The notes: generated by a model not told the origin, from the sequence alone. A stretch of 64,000 bases of DNA from Limnephilus marmoratus (GCA_917880885.1 OU862917.1:53800727-53864726); one strand, 5' to 3'; shown: positions 9,575 through 21,362, counted from the first letter of the stretch. Numbers and translations: made by a program.

Positions 9575-10226
9575 TGGACAAGGCAACCTACTTTTGTATC
9601 GTTTGAATTAGTTCATCATATATTAGTATATATTGAAAAGAACTGGAGACATGCTTCCTCGAAATTGGTTGGAAAACTCTCCAAAGCATTTCACTGAACG
9701 AATCGCTATTGTATATTTTTTTTTTTACAGCGAATACGCACAAGAATCTCAACTGCTCCCGTCTGGAGCCAGTGAGACTATGGCATCCCCAATTGGGGTA
9801 TGTTGTGAGGCTGAAGGTAGTGGGGAGGGGAAGGAGGTGGGGAAGAGGAAGGTTGGGAAGTACCTGGCTATTCAGATCTGGTCACCAAACACGGCTAAAG
9901 CCATTTTCAAGGGACGTTTCAATTCTGAATGGTGGTCTTACACCAGGGCGATACTGATAGTATCTTCCACTCTGGAACATGCCGCAAATATACTATAAAT
10001 TATTTTAAATGAATTAATTGTGAAATAACACAAATTAATCAAATAAAATTTATTTGCGCATGCCGGGTTCGAACCCGCGACCTCCGGATTGTGAGTCAAG
10101 AGTCTTACCCACTGGACTACGGAGTACTATCTTCCGAAATTGCTATTTTCCAAAGTTTTTCCCAGAGTTTATTGTGACATGCACTATCAAACGCTTTGAT
10201 TAGATCTAGAAAGCAGGAATGCAAGC
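9575..10226 (-). pseudogene. LINE reverse transcriptase fragment, split by a SINE
   Basis: On the minus strand 10226-10125 encodes CFLDLIKAFDSACHNKLW (RT motif A), and 9712-9600 encodes NQFRGSMSPVLFNIY (motif B, usually RQGCPLSPVLFNIYI). The two parts are separated by the SINE at 9716-10124. A foldback element begins directly at 10227, so the fragment is cut on that side too. Confidence 0.65.
9716..10124 (-). mobile_element. tRNA-derived SINE (family 1), full length
   Basis: On the minus strand the head carries a pol III A box (TAGTCCAGTGGGTAAGA) and B box (GGTTCGAACCC) about 35 bases apart, followed by a conserved body and a poly(A) tail (poly(T) at 9716-9726 on the plus strand). Related copies are at 26760-27064, 40247-40664, 24057-24833 and 56262-56426. 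The open frames seen in it are not coding. Confidence 0.88.
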
Positions 10227-10719
10227 CAGTTGCGGACTAAGCCCGTCAGAGGCCGAATACGCCCCCCCCATTTTTTTCATAAAAAAGCTAAAATAAAATT
10301 CGTTGGTCCGCCATTTTTTCTTTTTTTTTTTACAAAAATTCTCCTAAGTGGTGCCATAGACACTGGATTTTCGAACAGTTTAAGACTTGGTGCATGCAAA
10401 TCGGACGAATGCTTATTTGTTAAAATGTTGTCAACCAGGTTGAAAAGGGTGTTGAAAAAGTTTAACGCGTGTAAAGTTTTGCTGAAGGATAATTCAACAC
10501 ACAAACTGTTTCACAGAAAATGCTGTATCTCCGTCAATTTTTCGAATTTCTTTAAAACATTTGGTGAGAGCATTCTTAACAAATGTATCTTTCAGAAAAT
10601 GAATAAAGAAATACTTTTTTTAAAGTGTCCTAGTGCCTTAAAGCCTTGTTTAGGATCAAGGGAACCTGGAGGGGCCCGGGGTGGGCCGACCCTTCCACCT
10701 CACCGTTGGTCCGCCGCTG
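10227..10719. mobile_element. hAT-like foldback element with CAGTGGCGGAC-type ends (copy A)
   Basis: It begins CAGTTGCGGACTAAGCCCGT and ends in the complement of CAGCGGCGGACCAA. The interior (AACAGTTTAAGACTTGGTGC, TTGCTGAAGGATAATTCAAC, GCCTTAAAGCCTTGTTTA) recurs at 35667, 46492, 50042 and 57183. No intact 8-bp target duplication is left (ATGCAAGC against ATACGAGA). It is inserted in an RT fragment. Confidence 0.68.
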
Positions 10720-10954
10720 ATACGAGAATGTTAGTGTTTTCCTTAGTTTGAAATAGTTGATGGTTTCTTTAAAGGAATATATGTTGATAATGCAGGTTTA
10801 AATCCGTGCTACAGCATTCACTTGGAGGGGGGTTCAACCTTAAGGCGCGGTATAACCGCTCAAAAAGAAAAAGATGTATGAATATGAATGTTAGAAAGAG
10901 CGCGCTTAGGTATATTAAAAACAATAAAATTTAACAAATCGTACAAATTGTACA

Positions 10955-11505
10955 AATTGCAAGTGCACCCCACGGTTGAATTTGGCAGCCACTTCTGGTC
11001 TGGAGCTCCAAAATACCTGAAAAATACCCTCGACTCTGTGCAGAAACTGGCGGTCCGTTTGATAGATTCTCCCATCTTAACAGACGGATTGCAATCTTTA
11101 GAGCACAGGCGTCGGGTGGGAATGCTATCCTTGTTCTACCGGTATTACAATGGAAGACGCTCTGAGGAACTAGCATCATTGATCCCTTCGGCACCGGTGC
11201 ATAGTCAGGAAACATGCCAAACGCGTGCCCAACATTTGTACACGGTTGACATTTGTCACTTGTCACATGAGAACGGGTCGTTTCTTCGACTCGTTCTTGT
11301 GTTCAACAGCTCGGCTGTAGAATGATTTGGCGGCCTCTGTGTTTCCTCCTTCCTACAACATGGGTCTCTTCAAGACCAATGTTCATTCCTTCCTCTCCTC
11401 AAAAAGATCCTCCACACAGCATCCCAGATGACATAGGCCCTGAGGGAAATTATTTTCCTCAAGGCCTCCTGTGTGGAGTTAATGTAAAAAAAAGCAAAAA
11501 TCTCG
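10955..11505 (+). mobile_element. jockey/CR1-like LINE 3' fragment (family J, copy 1)
   Basis: This encodes the C-terminal end of the polyprotein (VEFGSHFWSGAPKYLKN, LFYRYYNGRRSEELASLIP, then after a frameshift VFPPSYNMGLFKTNVHSFLS). The 3' UTR holds a stem-loop (GGCCCTGAGG...CCTCAAGGCC, 11438-11467) and a short A-rich end. The fullest copy is 47378-49023; others are at 18985, 19728 (minus), 45091 (minus) and 53190. Confidence 0.8.
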
Positions 11506-11680
11506 CGAGGAACATCTAAAATAGCATTAAAGAAACACTGTGAATTTTTTCATACATATAACTTCTAAAATAAGTTAAAAACGTGTTTATAATAATTTTA
11601 CGAGCATACTTTGCGATTTTTTTCATTTTTATCGAGGGAATTTCATATAATTTGTGTTTCGGCGTGGGGAACGTCTAGAT

Positions 11681-11912
11681 CAGTGGTTCTTAACCTGAGT
11701 TCGATCGGTGGAGGTCTAGACACACCCCTAACTCATATGATTCGTGATGCGTGCGCCGCTTGTCCATTATTTGGCTTGTTCTTTGTTCTTTGGTTTTGTT
11801 CATTTTGTGCACCTGTGTATAAATATGTATATACCTACGAGTATGTTTTGAATTTGAATGCGCATATGAAACTGGTGGGGGTCAGTACCTCCAATAAGGT
11901 TAAGAACCACTG
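11681..11912. mobile_element. hAT MITE, 232 bp, perfect 8-bp duplication
   Basis: Ends are CAGTGGTTCTTAACCT and AGGTTAAGAACCACTG in inverted form, flanked by identical GTCTAGAT (11673-11680 and 11913-11920). An 8-bp duplication with CAGTG-type ends identifies a hAT derivative. No coding content. Confidence 0.93.
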
Positions 11913-12655
11913 GTCTAGATATTATCTTCAAAAGTAACATATATTTTTTAAGAGCTTTAATTAAACTTGTGTTTAAGATTTACATCACATTGATAAAAGT
12001 TATGTAATCTCACTAATATTTTCTTTTTCTCCTAGGCAATACTGAGGCCAACGAGGGGGGGGGGGGGGGTTTAACCCCCAACCCAAGGGGGTTGTACCCC
12101 TTGTATTTTAGTGTACACACCTAATTATTTGCCCCTATGTAGGAACTTAAGACCTTGCCGGTGAGAGATCACTACAAAGAATTCAAACGCTGCGCTGTGC
12201 TGCTCGAAATGGCTTTCGTTATGTTTAGTGTCCGGATACACCATAATCTTTTCTTCTCCTTCAACCGTCATAAATTACATAAAATACCTATGCCGCGATT
12301 CAAACTTTTTTATGGTAATATTATTAAGATATTTTTTTTATCAAACACTTAAGTAAAGTGATTTGCATAAAATGCAATAATCATTGTGAAATAAGTGTTT
12401 ACAAACTCGTGGAAAACTTTTAATCTGGTCTCCAAAATTGTCAATTCACAATCATCAGGATGAGTTGCGATTTTGAATAGACCACTTGTCTGTCGACTGT
12501 GTGTGTGTGCGGCTCTACAATCAGAAAACAAGGTCAAGCGACGTCAACACATGCACAATGATAATATTATGCTTGTTATATTCATGGTACTGACGCGTAA
12601 TGCAATCATCATTACCAGCTTATGTTTTAATTCCTTACGAACGATTTTTACGTAA

Positions 12656-12816
12656 GGGAACGTACCCATACTACGTGACACTTTTAGGGGGGGGGGGGTC
12701 TTCAAAATATCACGCTCCATACAAATGAGCGGCGGGTTGCTTAGGATTTTGGTCACCGGGGGGGGGGGGGGGTTAAAAATTGCAAAAAGTTGGTCACGTA
12801 GTTTGGGTACGTTCCC
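12656..12816. mobile_element. Harbinger-like MITE, 161 bp
   Basis: Inverted ends GGGAACGTACCC... and ...GGGTACGTTCCC extend about 35 bases with mismatches (ACTACGTGAC, GTCACGTAGT). The element is flanked by TAA on both sides (12653-12655, 12817-12819), the TWA duplication of the PIF/Harbinger group. Two G runs of 10 to 15 bases lie inside. Confidence 0.72.
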
Positions 12817-12819
12817 TAA

Positions 12820-13471
12820 GCAATTGGTACAGAGCGACAAAATCTTGTCGTCTTCAGAATTCAGAATCTTAACGACGTAAGTAAAGAAGCCGTGTATACA
12901 AATTGCGACTCGCGACCCGTATATTGGACGGAACTACTGTCGAATTTGCTGTACCAAAGAAAAGAAGAAGAATAATAATGTGGGAATCACGATGTAAGTG
13001 AAGAATGCGTGTAAACAAATCACAAATATACCAAACCAATACGCCGCGGCACGGCGCGCGGCGTATTGGACGAATGTACGGTCGAATTCATCCTAGCAGG
13101 CCTGGAGATTGGACCTTTCCGCCGCGTTCATTTTAATTAATTCTGAAGAACGTTTTACAAATATTCAAACTGTGTCTCCAAGCTGTCCTCCCGAAGCTAT
13201 TAATTCATCATCTAGAAAAACAAAATCTGGTGCTTACCGCTAACTTTATAGTTGAAAAACGGGTTATAAAGTTTAAAAATCGTTGTACGTAAAATATATC
13301 AATGGTAAGGTACTGTTTTTATTAATCTAAAATATAAATAACTCGCATCGCATCCCTTGTGCGGCATGGAAATAAATAAGTTATTATAGTAACGAATTCA
13401 AAGGAAATGATTAAAATGTGAGTTTTGAGCAAACAAAAATTATTAGGGTTGTGTACCGCCTTACGGGCCAT
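12820..13471. other. no gene; imperfect tandem repeat
   Basis: Two related segments start at about 12872 (CGACGTAAGTAAAGAAGCCG) and 12989 (CGATGTAAGTGAAGAATGCG) and end in GTCGAATT; the second is GC-rich (GCCGCGGCACGGCGCGCGGC). No coding frame is recognised. Confidence 0.5.
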
Positions 13472-14187
13472 TTTAACCAGCCGGCGGCCGAGAATTCATA
13501 TTTCGTCGAAAGATGTTCTTATGATCGTACAGGGCGGCTCCAATAAGAAATATTAATTATTCTCCGTACCAGCTTTTTAAATAATAACTCAATATCGATT
13601 TTATTTCATTCAAAATTTTCTTTAATTTATACCTATGTACATTCAAAAATGCTGAAAGGCGTGATGATAAAACTATTAAAATTATGCACTTTTTGTGGTT
13701 ATTTTTTGATCATAAGTATTTATAATTTTTCAATAATGTCTAAGCAAAATAAGAAAATAAAAAAATCTTAAATATATTAGTTTGTAAGAACGTAAATAAA
13801 TAGACAAACTGAAGTATTTTCGTCACAAAATACGTGTGCGGATCTTTTTTTAAATGATTTTATAACTAATATTAAAATAATTATGAAATACAGTTTTCCC
13901 AGATAATACAGATAATAATTTTCCCAGATATATAATAATAATACTGTATGATTATAATATGATTTGAAATGTGTGTTGTATAATACCAAATTTTGTTTGA
14001 AAATTTAACAAATCTTCCAACGACATACGGTAAAACCTTATTGTACTAAAAATTTACATATTTTCTCAAAATTCAAAACATGCGTTTACTAGATAAAAGA
14101 ACAGTGTTTCGAAATTAATTTATAATTTTTCGTGGAAATGAGTCAATACGTCTAAAATTTTATTTAAAAATGACATATTTCATTATG
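13472..14187. mobile_element. diverged copy of the 713-bp TTAA MITE
   Basis: It matches 55258-55970 and 60492-61204 along most of its length (AACCAGCCGGCGGCCGA at the start, GTCAATACGTCTAAAATTTT near the end) but is clearly older. A small internal duplication around TTTTCCCAGATA (13890-13930) is special to it. Confidence 0.7.
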
Positions 14188-14756
14188 TAAACAGTCATCA
14201 TTGCTATCATGATGTTTTTAAAACAATTCGTTTGTTCTCTGATAGGCTGTTTGAATTCCTAACAAATAAATTAAAACGAGGATATTCATTTTAAAATAAT
14301 AACATTACAAGTCATTTTCATTATTATCTTTTCCAAGATTACACAGTATCATCTATTTTTAAACGTATTCATAAAATTTTTCATAATATTTTGTAAACAG
14401 AAAACTCACTTGAACAAATAAGGTTTGAGTAAGAATCGCATCCTACCTGTTATGGCAAAGTGCAGGGCCCGTTTAACGCACACCCGCACACGCACACATT
14501 TCTCTGAAATTGGCTTCTAGCCGTTCTAAGAGTTTACACAACTAGATCGTGCCGTTCGATGCGTAGGACCGTGATGGAAAGTGGAAACTGTTTCACTACA
14601 TAAAAAAAAACTTTGTTTTACAGCTTAATTTGTTATTGTTAATTGTAATATATCGTAGATACTAACGCAGACCCGTGAAGGACCGCGGGAAAATGAAAAC
14701 AAAAAAAAAAACATGCATACATTTAATAAAAAATACAAATGGTTTCCTCGCTATAA

Positions 14757-15249
14757 TGTTTATTTATTTATTTATGGCCAAATAGTCTATTAACAATATA
14801 ACAATAACACAAATAAGATATAAAGATGACAGTAAATTACAGTAGACAGGCAAACATTATTTAGTTTATATCAAACTGAATAGGTTTTTTGGTCCTATAA
14901 AAGGTAAAAATTAGCAATTATCAATATTAAGTTCCATGCAGTTAATTTTGCACCAATCATTAAATGAATCAATATCAAGTTGAAAAAGTAAACAGTCAAG
15001 GTGGGATTTAATTATCTTAAGAATCTTATTATCATCAGCAAAAAACCAGAAACGTGTGTGAGAAAAAACTTTTGTGATATCGTTAATAAAAAGGTTAGAA
15101 AGAAGCGGGACCAAATGGGCTCCTTGGGGAACGCCGGACTTTACATCAATTTTAAAGGATTCAATCAATAAGCAATAAATGTTTATAATAATAACCAAAT
15201 AATCGATCACGGTAATTTGAAATGCTGTAAAGGACCCAAAAATGAGCAT
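14757..15249 (-). pseudogene. LINE RT fragment with 3' TAAA-type tail
   Basis: On the minus strand 15249-14911 encodes SGVPQGAHLVPLLSNLFIND (motif B) and FWFFADDNKIL (motif C), then MELNIDNC. It passes directly to a 3' end whose tail is (TAAA)n (TTTATTTATTTATTTA at 14759 on the plus strand). The RT C terminus is deleted. Confidence 0.75.
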
Positions 15250-15671
15250 GAATGTAATTTTTTCCGTCTTTTCTCTCTTTCATTCTGTGTCTTTAAAATA
15301 TATCTAGGAAAATAATGTGACGATAATGACGTTATTTTAAAGAGAATTTTTGGGAAAAAAATTAAATACTGTTATTAAAGAAATTTACATAAAATTGTTA
15401 AGTATTATGAAAGGTCTATTAAATTCTGTTTTATATTAAAAATTCATAATTACAGGTCTACAAAAAAGGAGATATGATTTTTTGATTAAATACAAAACTT
15501 TCTTTTCGCTCTCCTGAACAATTAACATTTTGTCCTTTTACGTCATTGCAAATTTCCGTGACCGAATGGAAATATTCAAAAATATTTTCTTGTTCCTGGG
15601 TGTTTTATACTTGTCGGCAGGTTCACGTTTTGACATTTATTATTATCTTCTTCTTCTTCTTCTATCTTCTA
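15250..15671. other. no gene recognised; CTT microsatellite
   Basis: AT-rich. A (CTT)n run lies at 15646-15662 next to the Helitron start. Confidence 0.5.
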
Positions 15672-16112
15672 TCTCTATAAATAAAAATGAATCGCCGAAA
15701 TGTATGTACGCGCATAACTTCCGAACGACTCCACCAAATTGGATAATTCTTTTGGCTTTGTGTTCGTTATTGTCAGGACAAGGTTTGTACAGAAGAAGCG
15801 GTGAGCTCTGGCATAATGTAATTTGTATAAAAACATTGCAATAGGTGGCACGCGAGCTGTTTGAAAACTGAATGTACCGGGACTGAATGTATGGCATTTG
15901 GGAGGGGGGTTCGCGGGATGGTGGAAGGGAGTGTAATGGGGAAAGGGAAGGTGAAGGAGGCGGAGTGGGAACACGAGAGGGGAAGGGGACGCGGGAGAGG
16001 AAGGGGAGGCGGAAGGGGGACGGGACAAATGGGAAAGGACACAATTGAACAACACAGGGAGAAACAATTTCTATATTAAATGGCGTAGCAACGCATGCCG
16101 GGAACCAGCTAG
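15672..16112 (+). mobile_element. Helitron-like non-autonomous element
   Basis: It starts TCTCTATAAATAAAAATGAA after an A and ends ...CCAGCTAG before a T, fitting A^T insertion with a 5' TC and 3' CTAG. A short hairpin (GCGTAGCAACGC) precedes the end by about 15 bases. The centre (15900-16035) is a purine-rich GGGA/GGAA minisatellite. A related element is at 52178-52533. The long open frames through the purine tract on both strands are low-complexity artefacts. Confidence 0.72.
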
Positions 16113-16304
16113 TTTTGTATATTTGTGACATTAGCGTCACTGCGAAAATTAACCCAAATTACTCTGAACTCCTGCTCTGTGCTCTGTACTCCTGGTATTT
16201 TTTTCCCGTAGACGGGTTAACGCTTTGAAGTTTATTATTTATAACTCAGCTTCAGAGGAGACCCGTGAAAAAATCACGGTTAGTATGAATTATTAACAAA
16301 TTAG

Positions 16305-16683
16305 GGTAATTGTTCGGAACAAACGTCAACGGTTAATACGCACTTTTTTTGACAAAACTTTTAGATTCTTCTTAATTACCATAAAAGATAACTATTTGCA
16401 TTGGGGGAGGTTGAAAATGTTACATTTTTAATTTTATTTACGTAAATTGAAAATTTGCTTTCACACTGTCAAATCACTCTGTTTGCAGTTCGGAACAAAC
16501 GTCAACGGTTAATACGCACTTTTTTTTGATAAAACTTTTAAAATTAAGATAATATACACAAGCCCGCTACACAAACCCTGCGTTGCCAAACAAACCATTC
16601 AAAAACGTAGGCTGTTTTTTAAAGTAAAGATGACATACACAATCCCGTTACATAACCGTTGACGTTTGTTCTGAATATTTACC
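16305..16683. mobile_element. hAT-like MITE, 379 bp (copy 1)
   Basis: Flanked by identical CAAATTAG (16297-16304, 16684-16691). Ends are GGTAATTGTTCGGAACAAAC and the complement of GGTAAATATTCAGAACAAAC. The subterminal block GTTCGGAACAAACGTCAACG occurs again inside at about 16494, so the element carries an internal copy of its own end. Copy 2 is at 24176-24553. Confidence 0.88.
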
Positions 16684-16691
16684 CAAATTAG

Positions 16692-18865
16692 TTCCAATTT
16701 TGAAAATGGCAATAAAAAAAATCTGTTAAAAATATTATATCATAGGTACTCGTACCTAACGTATCTCTTGTCTGATTTCTCAAAAAAAAACATTTGGATC
16801 TCAGTTCAGACATCAAGTTTCTCGCCGATATTATAAACTCCCATAGAGTGATCAGGGTTTTCAGTTTCTCTTTCAAGTTTCCATTTCATTCCTGGAATTC
16901 TCCGCTTATTCGTGGAATTATTCCTTTTACGCCGTAAAAAATACTTACAATGCGATATGGTAGAATTTTCCCCTCTTACAAGTTCTCTACTTACAACAAA
17001 ACCATATAATATGTATAACGTTTCTCAACGTAGGTAGGTACATATAAAATACCCACATATTCCTTCTATACATTATTTCGGAGAGCTTGTATTTCGAATA
17101 CAGTCTGTTGCCTCTAATGGAAGTGAAAGAAACTCTTTAATCTAAAATTAAAAAAAATAATTAAAAAAAATCATTTATGCAGTCAGAGTTTTCCCATCTA
17201 TGTATATTTCAAGTTTCCCACTTCAACATTGAATATTGCATATCAGAAACCTATTTTTCATCTGTTCAATATGATATTTTCATATTAGGTATATGATAAG
17301 ATTTCGTTTTATTATTCACGTTCTAGAAGCCCGAATTTCGGGCGTTTTTTGACGGTCAAAAAAAAATGTGAAATAAAAAATTGCACATCACTGTGGCTTA
17401 ACCAACTCCCCACCCCACACCAAAGATTTTCAAATTCAGAAGAGATATGCTATGGTGTCCGCGCAACTGTCGCCGGACTACGCGCTAATTAGCGTAGTTT
17501 TCATACAAAAAGAATTGGTTCATTTCGTTGATTTTTTGAAAATGTGCATTAATATTGGTTAACAATATATTTTTAATATGGAAAGAATTCGTTCATTTAG
17601 TTTAACGTTTGTTTGGTTTATTCGTTAATTATTTGTTCTTTTAGTTTAGTTGTTAAATTGGTAAACAATATCGGCGACACCCGGAAGCGCAGACCCACAT
17701 AATAAAAACAGCAGATAGCACATCTACTTATATTTCAATATCTTTGCCCCACACCGACTTTTCCCCCGTAAACATTGGCCTCCCGGCACCGAAAAAAGAA
17801 TATCTACGTCTGCCGCCCTGTTGCTTCTCCCTGCCACCCTGCCTGCTGTCGCGTTTCCTCCCGGGCGACAACCACGTGGCGACTCTCCAGGGCCGCCAAC
17901 TGACAAATTATCCTCAAAAATAAGACTCAGGTACTTATTTTTGTGATTAAAATTTACATAATTAAATAGCTACAAGGCGTATAAATGAAAAGTTTTATTT
18001 ATTAGTCGTTCTGAAGTTATGGCGTGACCAAGGGAAACAGAGATTAAGTTTTATATATAACGATTTAAAAATAACAAAAATCCAAAGAGGAAATTGGGGA
18101 ATACTTTTGTATGGAAAAAACGCCGCACGAATTCCTTACGCCCCCCGTCTCAAGTTTTTCATTATTCCGACTTTAAAAGCGTTGCGTCATATTTTAAGTA
18201 CACTGCGATTATATATAAGGGAGTGTGGGTTTAGAACGTTTCCGTTACACGAGCATCCTACCCAGCGATCTTTCGAATAATCGAAACAATCGTTTACAAT
18301 CAATAACATCATGCCATCGATTACAATAACTTTAATATCCGACTTCACCCAAGAATAATTGACCATAATTGTTCAAATTTTTTAATGCCCTATTGTAGGT
18401 GTATTTGATGATCCGTTAGTGGCATTGTGATGTAAAATTGACCATAAGATAAGCTTATCCGTAATCAGTTAATGAATCTAATTTTTTAAATGTATAAATG
18501 TAACATTTATTGAACATAAACCAAAAAACTGGTTACCAGGAATATAGTAATTGCTATTGCTAAACACACAAATTCATAATATAGGAATCCGAATTGTTGA
18601 CCAAATGGTTTTTGTGACTAAAATACGTACCAACAGGAACAACTTTTATTGGATACCCTTGTTACGGAAATGAGATGACATCAGGGCTACAATAATTATA
18701 ATAGTTGGGTTGGCTACAATAGTTGAAAGCATTGCCGGTGCATAGAAGGATAGGTACTCTTTTCTTACATTCATTATTCAACAACAATTTTTCGCTAAAT
18801 ATTCTATAGAAATATACGTACATACCTACTTTGAAAGATCTGTAAACTTCGATATGTAAATATTT
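16692..18865. other. no gene recognised; short GC-rich patch
   Basis: Over 2 kb of intron sequence. A GC-rich patch at 17740-17910 is open on the minus strand for 60 codons but is Gly/Arg-rich and resembles no family I know. The rest is AT-rich without a recognised repeat. Confidence 0.45.
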
Positions 18866-18984
18866 GTTCTAGGCAGTGGCGGATACAGGAAAAACTCAAG
18901 GGGGGGCGCTAAAGATATAAGAAAACTAAAAAGTAGACAACGGGGAGAATACGACGAACCGCATAAAGAGGAGACCGACTACAT

Positions 18985-19316
18985 GATTTTGGCAGCCACC
19001 TCTGGTCTGGAGCTCCAAAATACCTAAAAAATACCCTCGACTCTGTGCAGAAAGGGCGTTCCGCTTAATAGATTCTCCCATCTTATCAGACGGATTGCAA
19101 TCTTTAGAACACAGGTGTCGCGTCGGGTGGGAATGCTATCCTTGTTTTACCGGTATTACAATGGCAGATGCTCCGAGGTCATTAATCCCTTCGGCATTGA
19201 TCTCTTCGGCACCGGTGCATAGTCGGGAAACACGCCAAACGCGTGCCCAGCATTTGTACACGGTTGACATTTGTCGCATGAGAAGGGGTCGTTTCTTCGA
19301 CTCGTTCTTGTGCATG
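18985..19316 (+). pseudogene. LINE family J coding fragment inside the hAT element
   Basis: It contains the same C-terminal segment as 48510-48830 (GAPKYLKN, QSLEHRCRVG, ETRQTRAQHLYTVDIC), with frameshifts and a short internal duplication (ATCCCTTCGGCATTGATCTC). No 3' UTR or poly(A) follows, so it was not simply inserted here as a LINE. Confidence 0.8.
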
Positions 19317-19495
19317 GCAGTGAAGCATGAAACTGGCAGAGGAAGGACTAAATGCTATAGAAAGCCATGTATGATAGTGTGAAAAAAATATGAAAATAAT
19401 GCAAGGCTGATTCAAGCGTAATAAGTAAGATTAAGAAAGGGATGCTTAGATGGTTTAGACATGTAGAGCGAATGATTGAAGAAAGATTTTCTTGT
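19317..19495 (+). pseudogene. LINE family R coding fragment inside the hAT element
   Basis: It matches 62225-62430 at DNA level (GAACTGGCAGAGGAAGGA, AGTAAGATTAAGAAAGGGA, TGTAGAGCGAATG). Frameshifted and truncated at both ends. Confidence 0.75.
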
Positions 19496-19727
19496 ATTTA
19501 GGGTGGCCAAGGGGGGGGCGCGCGCCCCCCCGCGCCCCCCTGTATCCACCATTGGTTCTAGGAACATACAATAATTGACATCGGAAAATTCACCGCAAAA
19601 ATTCAATGCAGAAAATTTAAAAAATCGTTGATGGTTAATTTATACATCCTACCAATATTATAAAGGCGAAAGTTTCTATGGGTGTATGTAGATATGTTTG
19701 TTACTGTTACACGCAAAAAATACCTTT

Positions 19728-20135
19728 TTTTTACATTAACTCCATACAGGAGGCCCTGAAGAAAAAAAATTCCCTCATGTCATCTGGGATTCTGTGTGGA
19801 GGGTCTTTTTGAGGAGAGGAAGGAATGAACATTGGTCTTGAAGAGACCCATGTTGTAGGAAGGAGGAAACACAGGGGCCGGCAAATCATTCCACAGCCGA
19901 GCTGTTGAACACAAGAACGAGTGGAAGAAACGACCCGTTCTCATGTGACAAATGTCAACCGTGTGCAAATGTTGGGCACGCGTTTGGCGTGTTTCCCGAC
20001 TATGCACCGGTGCCGAAGGGATCAATGATGCTAGTTCCTCGGAGCATCTTCCATTGTAATACCGGTAGAACAAGGATAGCATTCCCACCCGACACCTATG
20101 CTCTAAAGATTGCAATCCGTCTGTTAAGATGGGAC
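19728..20135 (-). mobile_element. LINE family J 3' fragment (copy 3)
   Basis: On the minus strand it encodes the family J C terminus with an open frame of 111 codons (LFYRYYNGRCSEELASLIP, RLWNDLPAPVFPPSYNMG), then the 3' UTR and poly(A) (poly(T) at 19724-19732). 5' truncated, as is usual for LINE copies. A Helitron-like scrap (TATTATAAAGGCGAAAGTTT) lies just below, at 19655-19710. Confidence 0.82.
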
Positions 20136-20580
20136 TGAATGTAATTTAAAATTTCTTTCACTAATAGAAAGCTACATTATTTGCGAGTAATATAGGCTGT
20201 ATATTAAGGTGGTCCAAAATTTTTTTTTTATTATTTTTCATTTGGCCACCCCGTGAATTTGTTACACGTATTCATAGAAATAACAAAGTAAAATTTCAGC
20301 GAGATAGCTCAAGTAGAAAGAGGTGCTCAATCGAGTGTTGTTTTTGACTTTTTTGTGTAAAATGCTTAATTTTTACTTTTTGCTAATTTTTTCGCCAATT
20401 TCGTGTGTTAAACTATTAAATAAATATTAAAATAAACTACTGAAGAGTTTTATGGACAAATTTGAACAGTATTTGATACTTATTTAGTAGACTGTGAAAT
20501 GAATCAGTGTAGTAAAATGTGTTCATCTACTCGAAAAAAAAAACGAAATTCTTTTACTTGGGGTTCGAGATATTGAGCCA

Positions 20581-20853
20581 TTGATGAGGCTTAACCAACA
20601 TCCTACTCTTCGGCGAGTTTTACTCCGTTTTCACTACATATTAAATGATTCCAAAAATGTGAAAGATTCCGCGCATGTACTTATTCAAGAACTTATAAAA
20701 GTATGGAGTAAATCTAGTATTCCGACCGGACAACAAAATCACTGCATTGAAAAACTGATTAAGTTTCTTATGAACTGGCTGCTATTGAATAAAAATAGAG
20801 GAAGAAATTCTGAAGCACAAAAACAGGAGTGTATTTGTTTTAAAAATAACTAG
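20581..20853 (+). pseudogene. N-terminal piece of an unclassified transposon protein
   Basis: About 90 codons: LNQHPTLRRVLLRFHYILND, KDSAHVLIQELIKVWSKSSI, then HCIEKLIKFLMNWL. I associate this helical domain (leader, VWSKSSIPT, then a Lys/Arg-rich stretch) with a family of uncharacterised multi-copy arthropod proteins that are probably transposon-encoded. A stop interrupts it before the next piece. Confidence 0.5.
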
Positions 20854-20945
20854 ACAAACTTTTTGATTAGCCCATGCAAGCGCTTTGAATTTGATAAAAA
20901 TTGCGGAAGACAGAGCGTTTCATCGATCAAAGATGAGAACGTAAG

Positions 20946-21167
20946 ATGATTATGACCTCAATCGACAAGAAACTAGAAAAGGTCAAAGAAAGTTCTCTAA
21001 AACGGAAACAAAGATCTGAAGAATTGAAAGAAATGGCTGCTGAAAGTAATGCTTCATCTTCGGTGGTGTCGAGTCAAGAGTTAGAACTTGAGTGCAACTT
21101 CAGTAGCACTTCTAGTAATGCTAGCATATTAGAGGATAAGTCCAAAGATGAGTTTGTAGTGCGTTGA
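20946..21167 (+). pseudogene. middle piece of the same protein
   Basis: It begins with TSIDKKLEKVKESSLKRKQR and continues with a Ser/Glu-rich linker. Just upstream, in another frame, the bases 20890-20940 give IAEDRAFHRSKMRT-like residues, which fits the same protein with a frameshift. The catalytic part expected between this and the next piece is deleted. Confidence 0.45.
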
Positions 21168-21362
21168 GCTGTCTACAAGTGACATATTTACACAATACGT
21201 TACCAGTGCGCTTGATATAAGATTTAAAATTTAAACTAATCAAGAGAGAAGAAAAACAAATTGTTCGATTTGTTAGTTATCATCTACACCAAAGTTTGAA
21301 TCGAAGCGTCTTTAGCAGCAGATGCGCCAGTAAATGACTTAATACTTTGGAATAGCTTAAAA

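Larger units (their letters stand above)
18874..19554. mobile_element. hAT element, 681 bp, carrying pieces of two different LINEs
   Basis: Flanked by identical GTTCTAGG (18866-18873, 19555-19562). Ends are CAGTGGCGGATACAGG and CCTGTATCCACCATTG; G-rich runs lie just inside both. The interior is not transposase: 18985-19316 is the C-terminal coding part of LINE family J, and 19317-19495 is the C-terminal coding part of LINE family R, both on the plus strand and joined within a few bases. Confidence 0.9.

Noticed and set aside
9633..9998. 121-codon plus-strand frame, repeated at 40319
   Set aside because: Antisense of the SINE; open in two young copies only because they are nearly identical.
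10044..10124. True tRNA gene
   Set aside because: A and B boxes are present but the body, tail and repeated copies show a SINE; the acceptor stem does not close.
15643..16140. Long Pro/Ser-rich and Gly/Arg-rich frames on both strands
   Set aside because: They are translations of the GGGA/TCCC purine tract of a Helitron-like element.
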